From Symbiodinium microadriaticum (taxonomy: Eukaryota > Sar > Dinophyceae > Suessiales > Symbiodiniaceae), in NCBI GenBank assembly GCA_001939145.1, contig LSRX01000688.1, positions 333,819 to 397,818 on the forward strand: a stretch of DNA of 64,000 nt, read 5' to 3'. Of this stretch, positions 25,628 to 34,499 are shown one piece after another (the stretch's first letter is position 1; each line of letters opens with the position of its first letter). The notes under the pieces were generated by a model. It did not search any database. It was not told the origin of the DNA and saw only the letters and a list, made by a program, of their open reading frames with translations. The position numbers were made by a program, and so were the translations under genes.

Positions 25628-28423
25628 AGCGGGGATAGCCCTCCGCTGCCTCCAGGGTGGCTCCCAGCATCGTTTGCGGGGGCATCACAGAGTGGCGACA
25701 AGCTTAGTGCTGAGCAACTGGCATTGGCTTTGATTGCTAGGAAAACTCTGTCGTATGCAGCATGCTTGGAGCTGTTGTGCGCCGCGTTTCCGGGCTTCGC
25801 CCCCAACAATCGCCCACAGGTCCTAGGCTCTGCTGATGCTGTGCAGTATTTTGTCTTGGGGCATTTTCATCATGCGCCGCGGCAAGGTGTTACATCCTTG
25901 ACCAGGAAGCTGCCGTCAGTGGTGTGTTTCTTGAATGCTTGGCTCGTTTCTCTGTTTCCGGGCCAGTGTTGGAGCAGCATTGCCGTGAGCCATAATCATG
26001 TTGCTGAGATGCATGCAGATGCGGCAAACCTCCCTGGCTCCAGTAACTGCACGGTTTCTTTAGGGTCTTTCAAGGGTGGTGGCTTGTGGCTGGCTGATGA
26101 GAAGGGGGATTGCGAGATGCGCGATCCTGAGGGCCGTCCTGTTCTAGGCCGTGTGCATTCCACTTTTCAGCAGCCATTCACCTTTGATGCGCAGTGTTTG
26201 CATGCTACGCAGCCTTTTCAAGGCGAGCGGTGGGCAGTTACAGCCTACACAACCTTGCATGTCAGCCAGGACTCTGCGTCTGTGTGCGAGGAGCTTTTGG
26301 CCCTAGGATTCCCACTGCCGTGCAGTTCTGGGGTAGGAGTTGGGGACCGGGTTGTTAGGCTAGGCCCCGACCCGCCTGGTTTCCCTAGGACTCCCTCCCC
26401 GCCTGTTGCGCCGACTCGTGTAGTTCAGTGCAGTACTTCAGCAGTTGCACAGCCCACTGCCGCGCCTCGCCAGGTTCTCGATGCGGGCCCACATGCTGAG
26501 GACTTTTCGTGTGCAGCTGTTGCACAGCGCTTGAAAGCGGCACGTCCTGTCGTCTGGAAAGGGGCCGGTGATCTTCTGCAGGTCCCCTGGTCCAAGGCTC
26601 CGCATGGCAAGTGGCTTGTGCTTGATTTGTGGAGCGGGTTTGGTGGTCTCTGCATTGCTTGCTTATCGCTCGGGATGCACTTTTGGGCCTTAGCCGCTGA
26701 GTGTGACAAGGATGCAGTCAGCTGTGCACGGAGCACCATGCCCAGCATTGTTCACTTGCCACGTGTGGAAGATGTGTCCATTGCTATGCTCCTTCCCTTC
26801 TTAGAGCGCCGCCAGGTGCGCGGGATTCTTATTGGCGGGGGCTCACCTTGTCAAGGGAATAGTGTTCTGAACAAGCGCAGGCAAGGTTTGGATGACCCGC
26901 GGTCCCAACAACCTGTTGTGCTCAAGGAGTTGGTTGACTCTTTGCGTCAGCATCCTGCTTGCAAAGGTCTGGAGATCATTACCTTTTTGGAGAATGTGGC
27001 CAGTGCCCCAGCTGATGTGATCACGTCCTACAGCAAGTGGTTGCATGGGCCACCCGTGCGCATCAATGCCTCCTCTTGCGGTTGGTGTAATCGTGACCGG
27101 CTGTTCTGGCTAGTGGGCAACTCCCGGCACTTAGGTTCCTTTCAGGGTCCTTTGCCTGATGGATGGGGTTGGGATACTTCGTTATCTTCGCCTCGTCAGC
27201 TTCGCTATGAGGGCGAGAAGCCTGTGCCGCCCAAGATTCACTGTGAGCAGGGCTTTCAGGTTGTGTCCGACCCGCTCATGGTGATGAAGCAGAAGGCACC
27301 GGCCATCTTTACTTTCACACGTGAGTTTTACCACCCCATGGATGGTGTGCAGCAGGCATCCCCGCAAGCAGTTGAGCGTTGGTCGAGTGATTCACGCCGC
27401 TTCCCTCCCAGTGCTTACGAGGAGCACAGTTTGGTGTGGCGTGGGCAAACGTGGCGCACGCCTGCGCCTTCCGAGCGCTCTCAGATGTTGGGGGTGCCGC
27501 CTTCAGCAACAGCGGCTGTGCCTTGTGTAGCTGCCCAGCGCACACAACGTAGGAACAGCCTGCTGGGGAATGGTTTTCATATTCCTAGCTTGCTCTGTGT
27601 CCTTTCGTTGTTGCCTAGCCTCTGTGATGCAAAGTGTCATGCTCTGCCGACTTCTTTGCAGTGCCCTACATTGCAAGTGCTTGGCGAGCGACTTCAGGGC
27701 ACTTTGTGGGAACCTGGTAGGTTGCAATCTTTGCCATGTACGATGTCAACCCCTGTCATTGTGACTGGCATGCAGGCTCAGCTTTCCGACTTCCAGGTGG
27801 ATGCGAGCGTTTGGAGCCGTTGCACCAGGGCGTTGTTGCATTGTGATACAGCAGCGTTGCAGGGGTTTGCGGCCTTTCAGATGTCACGAGGCGAAGAATA
27901 CCGTGAGTTGCCCCCATGCGCCATTGGCGCACGCCAACGGTCTCAGATTTATGCAGGTCTCTCAGGCCAACGCTTTTCATCTGAGAGTGCTCGTGGCCTG
28001 GATCACCTGCTACAGCCAGGGCTTGGTAAAGAGTTGCACATGCTTCAGTCATCCGCGCTCCCGTCTCCTTTCTTGACACGCGACTGGCCGGATGCTGATG
28101 TGGAGTTCGTGGCCTATACGATAGGTGTTTGGCGCGAGCATCTGCCATTGCTCGCGAAGCGTCAGCGCCAGATTGTGCGTTCAGTTGTTCAGGCTGTTAG
28201 CCCACTACAGGAGGCTCTTTGTCGTTTTCGCTGTGAGAGTGCAACTCGTGTGGCTGCCAACAAGAATTCTGCAGTAATTGCCTTTTTCACGTCTTTGCTT
28301 CGTTGGCCAGATGTGTGGCAAGCCAAAGAGATGATTCAGGGTTTTTCCATTGTGGGTGAGGTTCCGGTTTCGGGGTTGTTTCGTGCCATAACCCCCCACC
28401 TCTCCAAGGACCCTGATACTTAG
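25628..28423 (+). CDS. Dioxygenase - cytosine-5 DNA methyltransferase fusion, leading into RT
   Basis: 931 codons between TGA and TAG, numbered from 25628. There is no ATG until 26009, inside the first domain. Residues about 35-210 form a 2OG-Fe(II) dioxygenase-like fold: H129-A-D131, N-x2-GS-x-N, S-x-G-x3-GG-x-LW, then H192 and R201 (H-x8-R) and W-A-V-T-A-Y. Residues about 325-665 form a C5-methyltransferase: motif I LDLWSGFGG (D333), motif IV GGSPCQ with the nucleophile C408, motif VI E455-N-V, motif VIII N488-R-D-R-L-F-W, motif IX (PAPSERSQMLG) and motif X G647-N-G. The GL after motif IV (KRRQGL) resembles DNMT3-type enzymes. Such enzymes put methyl groups on cytosine. The target-recognition segment is short. 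The last 260 residues are helical and lead into reverse transcriptase (GFSIVG, SGLFRAI). All catalytic residues are present in both enzymes. Confidence 0.85.
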   Translation, partial: SGDSPPLPPGWLPASFAGASQSGDKLSAEQLALALIARKTLSYAACLELLCAAFPGFAPNNRPQVLGSADAVQYFVLGHFHHAPRQGVTSLTRKLPSVVCFLNAWLVSLFPGQCWSSIAVSHNHVAEMHADAANLPGSSNCTVSLGSFKGGGLWLADEKGDCEMRDPEGRPVLGRVHSTFQQPFTFDAQCLHATQPFQGERWAVTAYTTLHVSQDSASVCEELLALGFPLPCSSGVGVGDRVVRLGPDPPGFPRTPSPPVAPTRVVQCSTSAVAQPTAAPRQVLDAGPHAEDFSCAAVAQRLKAARPVVWKGAGDLLQVPWSKAPHGKWLVLDLWSGFGGLCIACLSLGMHFWALAAECDKDAVSCARSTMPSIVHLPRVEDVSIAMLLPFLERRQVRGILIGGGSPCQGNSVLNKRRQGLDDPRSQQPVVLKELVDSLRQHPACKGLEIITFLENVASAPADVITSYSKWLHGPPVRINASSCGWCNRDRLFWLVGNSRHLGSFQGPLPDGWGWDTSLSSPRQLRYEGEKPVPPKIHCEQGFQVVSDPLMVMKQKAPAIFTFTREFYHPMDGVQQASPQAVERWSSDSRRFPPSAYEEHSLVWRGQTWRTPAPSERSQMLGVPPSATAAVPCVAAQRTQRRNSLLGNGFHIPSLLCVLSLLPSLCDAKCHALPTSLQCPTLQVLGERLQGTLWEPGRLQSLPCTMSTPVIVTGMQAQLSDFQVDASVWSRCTRALLHCDTAALQGFAAFQMSRGEEYRELPPCAIGARQRSQIYAGLSGQRFSSESARGLDHLLQPGLGKELHMLQSSALPSPFLTRDWPDADVEFVAYTIGVWREHLPLLAKRQRQIVRSVVQAVSPLQEALCRFRCESATRVAANKNSAVIAFFTSLLRWPDVWQAKEMIQGFSIVGEVPVSGLFRAITPHLSKDPDT

Positions 28424-30091
28424 AAGTGGCTTGCGGAGGATGCAGTGGCTGCAGTTGATGCCATTATGCAGTCATCTCCAGGCAGGCATGCTGCAGAAAT
28501 CCAGCGCGTCACCGAAAAGGAACAGGCCAAGGGCTTCTGTAGTGCCTGGTTGACCCGGAGTCAGCTGGATGCGCGCTTTGGGCGCGGTGGTTGGCGACCT
28601 CTCGAGCGCTTCTTGATTGAGCAGGCGGATGGTAAGCTTCGTGTGATTGACAATGCCAGGCGAACAGGCCACAACGTTCATACTGAGATGAATGAGACGA
28701 TCCATGTTGTCAGTGTGGAGTTTGTGGCCGCCGCGGCCCAGCAGGTGGCGAATCACTTGCCCCGTCATGAGCGCCCTCCTCAGGAAGCTTCTAGTTGGCT
28801 GCGCATGCGCCTTGCCACTGACGATTTACCTGATGCCTACCGTGGACACCCTGTGCGGGACGACCAGCTGTGCTTTTCCATCGTGGCGGTCTTCGTGGAA
28901 GGCGCTGGCTGGCGCTTCACTATACTCTACGGCCTGGCTTTTGGCTTGGAGTCAGCAGTGGTAAATTTTAACAGGTTTCCTCTGTTGGCAGTTGCCGTGT
29001 GCCGCCGCTGCCTCTCGGGTATGAATGCAGCCTACTTCGACGATGAGCTCTCCGTTGATTTTCATAGTGAGAGTGCTGTGTCTCAGCTTGCGCTCAAACT
29101 GGTTTGTAAGGCATTTGGTGCCGAGCCTCAAGCAGCCAAGAGCTTCCCACCTGCTCCTGACAGAAACTACTTGGGCACTTCTGTGCATGTGGGGGCTTTT
29201 CTATGCGAAGGCACCATTTGCGTCCAGCCCAAGTTTGCCACCGTGGTCAAGGTGTGTACGCGTTTACAGGCTGCTTTACATTCTGGCACATTACCTCGCG
29301 ATCTTGCCGGCCGTCTCAGAGGCGATCTGATATGGCTCTTTTCTGTGAACTCTGGTTATGGAGCCAAGTATGCCGGTCCATTGCTCACTCGTTTCCAGCA
29401 TGGTGACAATGACGCGCTGTCTGCTGTTGACAGGCTGGTGTTGCAATCGTTGTTAGCCATTGTCTTGCAGGCACCGCCGCGCATGTTCTGTTTGCAGGAT
29501 TGTGCACGGCCCTTCACTCGGGTTTACAGCGATGCTTCCTTTGAGGGCGGGGTCTTGCGTCTAGGTTGGGTTGCCTTTCCTTCCGACGGTGCCCAACCTC
29601 AAGGCGGCACCTGCCTAGTCCCGTCTGCAGTCTTGGAGTCGTGGAAATCCAGACGGCAGCAGATTTATCCTGGCGAGACTTTAGCTGTCCTGTTGGTCCC
29701 GATGCTTCTTCCCCAGTATTTCGTGGCCGCTGATGTGCTTTGGTTCATTGATAATCAAGCCTCGGTTACAGCTGTCATCAAAGGGTGCAGTGCAGAGGGT
29801 GATGTGCATGAAATCGCCCATCTTGCTGCCGTGTCTCGTTGTGCCCAGCGGACCAAGGTGTGGTTTGATTGGATAGACTCAGACTCTAATCCTTCTGATG
29901 GCTTATCTCGTCTGGGATTGCAGGACCCCTGGTCTAAACAGCAGGGGTGGTTCTTGCAGGAGTTCTCCTACCCTGCGGAGGCATTCCGTCCAGCTGTTGT
30001 GCAGGCCCTCTTGTCGTGTGCAGATCTAGAAACAGTGGGGGTGCGACATTCAGAAACCATGGGTGTCTTTGACCCCTTCCGGGATCTTTGA
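28424..30091 (+). CDS. DIRS-like reverse transcriptase and RNase H
   Basis: 555 codons in the same frame as the preceding block, directly after a TAG at 28421-28423, without an ATG nearby, so it probably belongs to one long polyprotein. Numbered from 28424. Reverse transcriptase: motif A T-D133-D-L-P-D-A-Y-R-G, motif B YGLAFGLESAVVNFNRFP, and motif C Y204-F-D-D. RNase H: D370 in VYSDASFEG, Glu in YPGETLAVL, Asp in FIDNQASVTAV and Asp in NPSDGLSRLG, so the four acidic residues are complete. The FGL-x-SA-x-x-NFNR motif B and the DNQAS/NPSDGLSR RNase H are typical of DIRS-like and related elements in dinoflagellates as I know them. The stop TGA at 30089-30091 is followed 140 bases later by a GTG array. 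Confidence 0.88.
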   Translation, partial: KWLAEDAVAAVDAIMQSSPGRHAAEIQRVTEKEQAKGFCSAWLTRSQLDARFGRGGWRPLERFLIEQADGKLRVIDNARRTGHNVHTEMNETIHVVSVEFVAAAAQQVANHLPRHERPPQEASSWLRMRLATDDLPDAYRGHPVRDDQLCFSIVAVFVEGAGWRFTILYGLAFGLESAVVNFNRFPLLAVAVCRRCLSGMNAAYFDDELSVDFHSESAVSQLALKLVCKAFGAEPQAAKSFPPAPDRNYLGTSVHVGAFLCEGTICVQPKFATVVKVCTRLQAALHSGTLPRDLAGRLRGDLIWLFSVNSGYGAKYAGPLLTRFQHGDNDALSAVDRLVLQSLLAIVLQAPPRMFCLQDCARPFTRVYSDASFEGGVLRLGWVAFPSDGAQPQGGTCLVPSAVLESWKSRRQQIYPGETLAVLLVPMLLPQYFVAADVLWFIDNQASVTAVIKGCSAEGDVHEIAHLAAVSRCAQRTKVWFDWIDSDSNPSDGLSRLGLQDPWSKQQGWFLQEFSYPAEAFRPAVVQALLSCADLETVGVRHSETMGVFDPFRDL

Positions 30092-30230
30092 TCTATATGC
30101 TCCTTCATCTGAGATGTGGAGCATGTTACACCCAGCGTACTCGTATGCTGGCTGCCGAAAAAGGAAGGAGCGATGCACGAGTCTGCAGCCTGTTTCTTAG
30201 ATCGGCACTCATACTATGTGAGCTTTCTGG

Positions 30231-30325
30231 TAGTGGTGGTGGTGGTGGTGGTGGTGGTGGTGGTGGTGGTGGTGGTGGTGGTGGTGGTGGTGGTGGTGGT
30301 AGCAGTCGTCGTCGTCGTCGTCAAC
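30231..30325 (+). repeat. (GTG)n array followed by (GTC)n
   Basis: About 23 GTG units (30232-30300) and five GTC units (30304-30322). It lies between the RNase H stop and the last visible exon of the eEF3-like gene and may mark the 3' edge of the element. A frame across it (30088-30477) gives poly-Gly and is not a gene. Confidence 0.92.
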
Positions 30326-30592
30326 GTCCCCTTTTGCACCCGCGCCAGCAAATGATTCAGACGAGTTTCGTTCGGCTCGTCCTCCATCCCGCAACAGGCA
30401 ACAAACAAGATGAGGAGCAACAAAAAAAAAAACAGTTGTCAAAGCTTAATCTCACAGGCACTGAGCTAGTCAGCTGACACACGTGCAGCTGCTGCTGCTG
30501 CTCAATGTCCCGAGTCACAAGCGCTGAGCTATACGACTAATAGATACACAAACGCACTCACACACACACACACGCACACGCACCGCGACGCA

Positions 30593-33500
30593 CCGTAAAT
30601 GATGTCTGTGCACTTGGCTTTGTGTGGTGCCTCAAACATGGGACAGTGGCCCTCGTACACAGGCGCTTCAGTCCGAGCCACAAATAGTCCCCCAGCCATG
30701 CAACGTTTGCGACATCCAAGTGTCCTCCCAGCAGACTTCAGGTTGCTGGAGGCACTGTGAACTCGTAGACGTGTGGTCAAAGATGCATCCTTTGCATGAG
30801 GCATTCAGGCGAACTTACACGCCTTGCACCAAGATTTAGACATTGAATTAGCGGTTCCCAGCACCCAGAAACGACGCCAGGCGGAACGTCCTGTCGGCTC
30901 ATCTAACAGCAAGATGTCTGCGCACATGAGCATGGCTCTGACGAGCCCAAGCCTCGGATTGAGACATCTCGGCACCGTTTGCGTCGCTTCACCGCACACA
31001 CACACACAAAGAAACCGGAACATGAGAGGCAAGGAGTCATGACGAGGGACTTCATCTTCCATCCGCCGGAGAGATGCCCAATCCTGCCAAAGTTGCCCGC
31101 ACGGCCCCAAAATATTCCGTCGCAGCCGTAACCTTCCGCTAGCCCATGCACTGAGGAGTTGACTCGCTTTTGAGCTTCTGGTCATCAAACCCGATGCTGC
31201 GCAAAGCGGCAACCACCTAACCATGCATGTGAGGAGACAGGCGAAGCGACATCACTGCTCGGGCCCTGCCGAACCATGTCAGATCAGGGCAAGTCAACAA
31301 GAATTCTGGGGCACTGATACAGACGAAACGAACATGCCAGGCCGAATGAATGCTCTCAGCCGGCCGAAGCTCCCCCAACCCAGATATGCCAACACCCATG
31401 TGCTGAGTGCATAGCCTTCTTTTTCCTTGGCTCATGGATTCGCAAGCATCAGCGTGAAGACGAGCGTGAAGACGTTGGCAAACTCTGAGCATGCATGTGC
31501 CAAGGCTCGTCACTCCCATTGCTTGGATGGTTTCGTCGGCGAAGATGTACTCCAGGGGCGTCCACCTGTTCGGTGGACTTGCCAGTATTGAACAGTTTTG
31601 ATCTTCGGACTCGTGCATCTCTTTCGACTGAGACGTGAGCTCACACTCCGGCTCTTTCTCACCAATGCCATGCTCCACAAAAGCTGTCACCAGCTCACTC
31701 TTTGGAGGAAAGCCGTCCACCTGTGGCATCGAGAATGTGCGCATGTGTGCACTGTAGTTGCACCTGTCTGTGCAGGCCTGCTCGTTGTTGATGGCTCTCA
31801 GAAGAGTGCTCTTTCCACAGTCGTTGGGACCTCGGGACCGCTTTGCAGCGCATCATAGGGCAGCGCTTTGGGAGGGAGGGAGCTGAGCCACTGACCGCAG
31901 AGCCCGTAACACTTCCCACGCTTCAGGTGCAGCCTGGCACAGCTGTCGTGAGCCACGGGCCACGACTCTTCTCCTCTGTGCCGGGCCGTCGCCATGCACG
32001 AATGTCCGTGTGAACTTATCAAGGCCCAAGGCCTGGTGTTGTTGAGAAGTGTCAAGGCCTTACAAAGTGCAAAGAGCCAAAAGCACGGCACGGCTTCTCC
32101 CGTGTGAGGAACGCACACCGTAGCCGAGAGTGAATACGCAGTTGCACAAGTCTTCGCCTCAGCGGCCCATGGACGTCTTCATAGGAAACTTCGTATCGCA
32201 TTTCAGTCTAACAACTCCGAGGGGTTTTGTCAAGTTGCCTTCTTCGTCAAGATCTTCAACCTTGGTTTGTCCACGCACATGCTTCAGAGATACCCATACA
32301 CCCATCTGGACATGGCTCTGCTTTTGAGGCCAAGGCATCATCACCTTCGGCCGCATCGTAGCAACTCTCCAAAAGGTCCGGCCTGAGGCATGCTAGGCCG
32401 TTTAAGCCTTACTTGCACGATGATCCTTGACTCACAGAGATGCACAAAGATAGTTCAGGTCTCCAACACGAAAAACCAGCGGCACACTTGTCAGGCTTTC
32501 GCGTATGGAGCGTCCAAGAACAGTGCTATGATACCACCACTCTATGTCTTGGGGAATCGTCGATTCTTCGGGATCGATGGCCTTGTTTGTGTTTCAATGC
32601 CTTTCGGACTGAGCAAGTTGTTGCAGCGTGGCGATTTGCACTAAGTTATGGATCAAGCTTTGCGGAGAGAACAGTCGGGTAGGGCCAAGAATGTTCCTCA
32701 CGAGCCCATACATGTAGCCCCGTCTACGAGGGTTCCCTCTCTTTGTGCGCGCATCTCAAGGTCAGATCCCAACAAGGCTGGGAGTCTCTAGATGGCTTTC
32801 TTGGAGGGGGCAGACAGTCCAAATGCGTTCGAAGACACTAACGACAAGCCCGGCTTCCGTGTAAAGTGACGTCGCGGCTTAACACTCTCCCAACACCATC
32901 GAGATGTCTCTCAGAGGACAAGTACTGTCTTGGCTCGAGCATGACCGCAACCCGTCAGTAAGACTGCGACACCAGGTCTTCGCAATCTTCCACTGAAAGA
33001 ATCGACGGAGAGAGGTACGGCCTGAATACATCTCAATCTGACCAGCTGAGGCAGATCGAGTTGGACGCTTTGTCCGATCCAGTACATGACCGCGCAGTGA
33101 CATTTTTGGCTGCATAAGCACAGCGCGCGATGCATTGCCACCACTCTGCGTACTCAAAGCTTCGACATGCCTCGGCACAGGTCTTGATTCGAAACCTTGT
33201 CTTGACCGTCAACAACTGCCTCAGGCCCGCAGCACTGATGCATGTGCAAAGCGAGGCCACGTAATCAGCGACCAGCTCGCTCACCTCATCTCAGTAGGAC
33301 GTCGCACATACTCCGGTGTAAGCTGTTCTGCATGGATCTTCGCGCAATCTCTACGAGAACAGTCGACTGTCTGACCTTGTCCGGCGTAGCACGCATCTGC
33401 GACCTGCCCCTGCCTCCCCCGCCTCCCTGGCATCAGAGCACCCTGACCACACAGTTTGCCTCTCCCACACCTGTTTCAATTGCTGTCGCATTCGGCCCAC

Positions 33501-34470
33501 CATGCTGTCGGATCTGCATGGTGAGCTTGTGATCTCGGCTGCCCCGAGCCCCAGGACATGGCATCGCACGCGCGCGCTGAAAATTTCTGAGGTGGTAATG
33601 ATACGGAAAGCTTCACGTCCTCCGGTCGGCCCATTCTTGGCGACACCACAAGACTGATGCAATCGACAACTCTGTCCCGCTATGTGCCGGGCCAGCTGCG
33701 TCTTCTCGTCCGGGATCTTCTCTTGCAGGAGGTTCAGCACCTCTGCGAGGCTACTTCACTGTGCATCCACAGTATCAGATCCGTACTGTGAGGGGTTAGC
33801 AAAGAGCTTGTCTTGGGCATGTGCCGCGGTCTTGCTGATGAAGCGGCGCCTGTCTGCCTCCACGGAGATGCATCGAAACGCAATGGCTTGAAGCTGAAAT
33901 GGCACCTTGTCTGCGGTCTGGAGTGTTCGATAGCAGCGGGTTGCAACGTTTCGCACCTGAGCACTGTGGACCCTTCACTCTGCTCCACTCTCTCCGCCCA
34001 ATCCGGCTTAGGCTTAAGCCACATGAGTGTGCAACGCAAGCGACGCCCATGCAGGGCCGGCCGGCCTCCGGGTCGGAGATGTTGTGCGTTGATTTCTCCA
34101 CCAGCGGGATGAGCCTTACAAAAAGGGCGAGAGACTGGTCTGGAGGTGTGGCAGTGGGAGGAATGTCACAGACACAGCCAGGACTGGGGCGTTGGGAGGA
34201 ATGGTTGGATCTCGGTCACGTCCGGCACAAGCTTGCACATGTTGTCCGCAATCACCAGGGCACGCCGCTTTGTCCTCTTAGCTGGTTCTATGTGGATGAG
34301 CAAAGACAACGACCCACTGGGGCATGTGCGTTCTGTCAGACTCGTGTTCGTCACGCTTGATTCAATGCATGGTGTGCTCGTCCGCTCTCACCGGCCTCTC
34401 ATCCCTGTCTTTGAGGCCGCGTACGATCAGCGGCATGACGATCGCCAGCGCGGGAGTCTCAACCTCGAGC
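30593..34470 (-). CDS. eEF3-like translation elongation factor (HEAT + ABC1), 3' part missing
   Basis: A multi-exon minus-strand gene. Exons read in order of transcription: ETPALAIVMPLIVRGLKDRD (34388-34468), ALVIADNMCKLV and EIQPFLP (about 34205-34272), NISDPEA (34060-34105), VRNVATRCYRTLQ (about 33905-33957), VLNLLQEKIPDEKTQL (33676-33742), GEDLCNCVFTLGYG (32112-32158), LHLKRGKCYGLCG (31893-31945), GPNDCGKSTLLRAINNEQ and VDGFPP (31663-31830), WTPLEYIFADETIQA (31511-31570), LSGGWKMK (31049-31085), LGLVRAMLMCADILLLDEPT (30893-30955), HLDVANVAWL (30677-30733), CTDIIY (about 30593-30620). These match the HEAT region, the conserved GEDLCNC link and the first ABC domain of eEF3 with Walker A, signature and Walker B. 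eEF3 is a ribosome-bound ATPase that helps tRNA leave the E site, and algal eEF3-like forms are known. The second ABC domain is not found, because the retroelement starts here. More 5' exons may lie at 34.5-36.3 kb. Confidence 0.85.
30893..31085 (-). CDS. eEF3-like exons with ABC signature and Walker B
   Basis: Two exons joined by a GT-AG intron: LSGGWKM-AA, GT donor at the complement of about 31048-31047, AG acceptor before GCTTGGG near 30956. The join reads LSGGWKMK-LGLVRAMLM and then ADILLLDEPT, the signature and Walker B of the first ABC domain. The next intron, after DEPTG, has no GT at its start. Its two borders share AGGAC, so the exact cut is ambiguous, and every option gives a non-GT donor. 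Confidence 0.78.
31663..31830 (-). CDS. eEF3-like exon with the ABC1 P-loop
   Basis: Flanked by an AG acceptor (complement of 31831-31832) and a GT donor (GTGAGA, from 31662 down). Splicing to the previous exon (donor GT after CTCTGCG) restores L-C-G-P-N-D-C-G-K-S-T. A 57-base in-frame segment (about 31721-31777) starts GC and ends AG and separates RAINNEQ from VDGFP, which are adjacent in eEF3. It is either a tiny GC-AG intron or a 19-residue insertion. Confidence 0.75.
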
Positions 34471-34499
34471 CGAAGCGATCACAGCGTGATTGCAATGAC

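Larger units (their letters stand above)
21661..30230 (+). mobile_element. DIRS-like retrotransposon with tyrosine recombinase, oxygenase and DNMT
   Basis: A run of plus-strand coding regions shares one base composition (T and G rich on the plus strand, unlike the flanks): tyrosine recombinase (frame 1), small Cys-rich ORF, Gag with CCCH finger, dioxygenase plus C5-methyltransferase, and reverse transcriptase plus RNase H (all frame 2). A tyrosine recombinase in place of a DDE integrase, with this type of reverse transcriptase, indicates the DIRS order. The recombinase lies before Gag, whereas it usually lies last. I searched the flanks by eye for split direct or inverted terminal repeats and found none, so the ends given are the limits of the coding block plus short flanks. 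From Gag to RNase H the frame is continuous for 1869 codons with two internal stops (TGA 25625, TAG 28421) and no indel, so decay is slight or the stops are functional. Confidence 0.85.

Noticed and set aside
30088..30477. Plus-strand frame with poly-Gly after RNase H
   Set aside because: It is a GTG microsatellite read in frame. Its first codons overlap the RNase H stop in another context.
21400..30600. Terminal repeats of the DIRS-like element
   Set aside because: I compared the flanks by eye for inverted or split direct repeats and found none beyond a short AGAAAGGCCGGT match at about 21651 and 21917, too short and internal to count.
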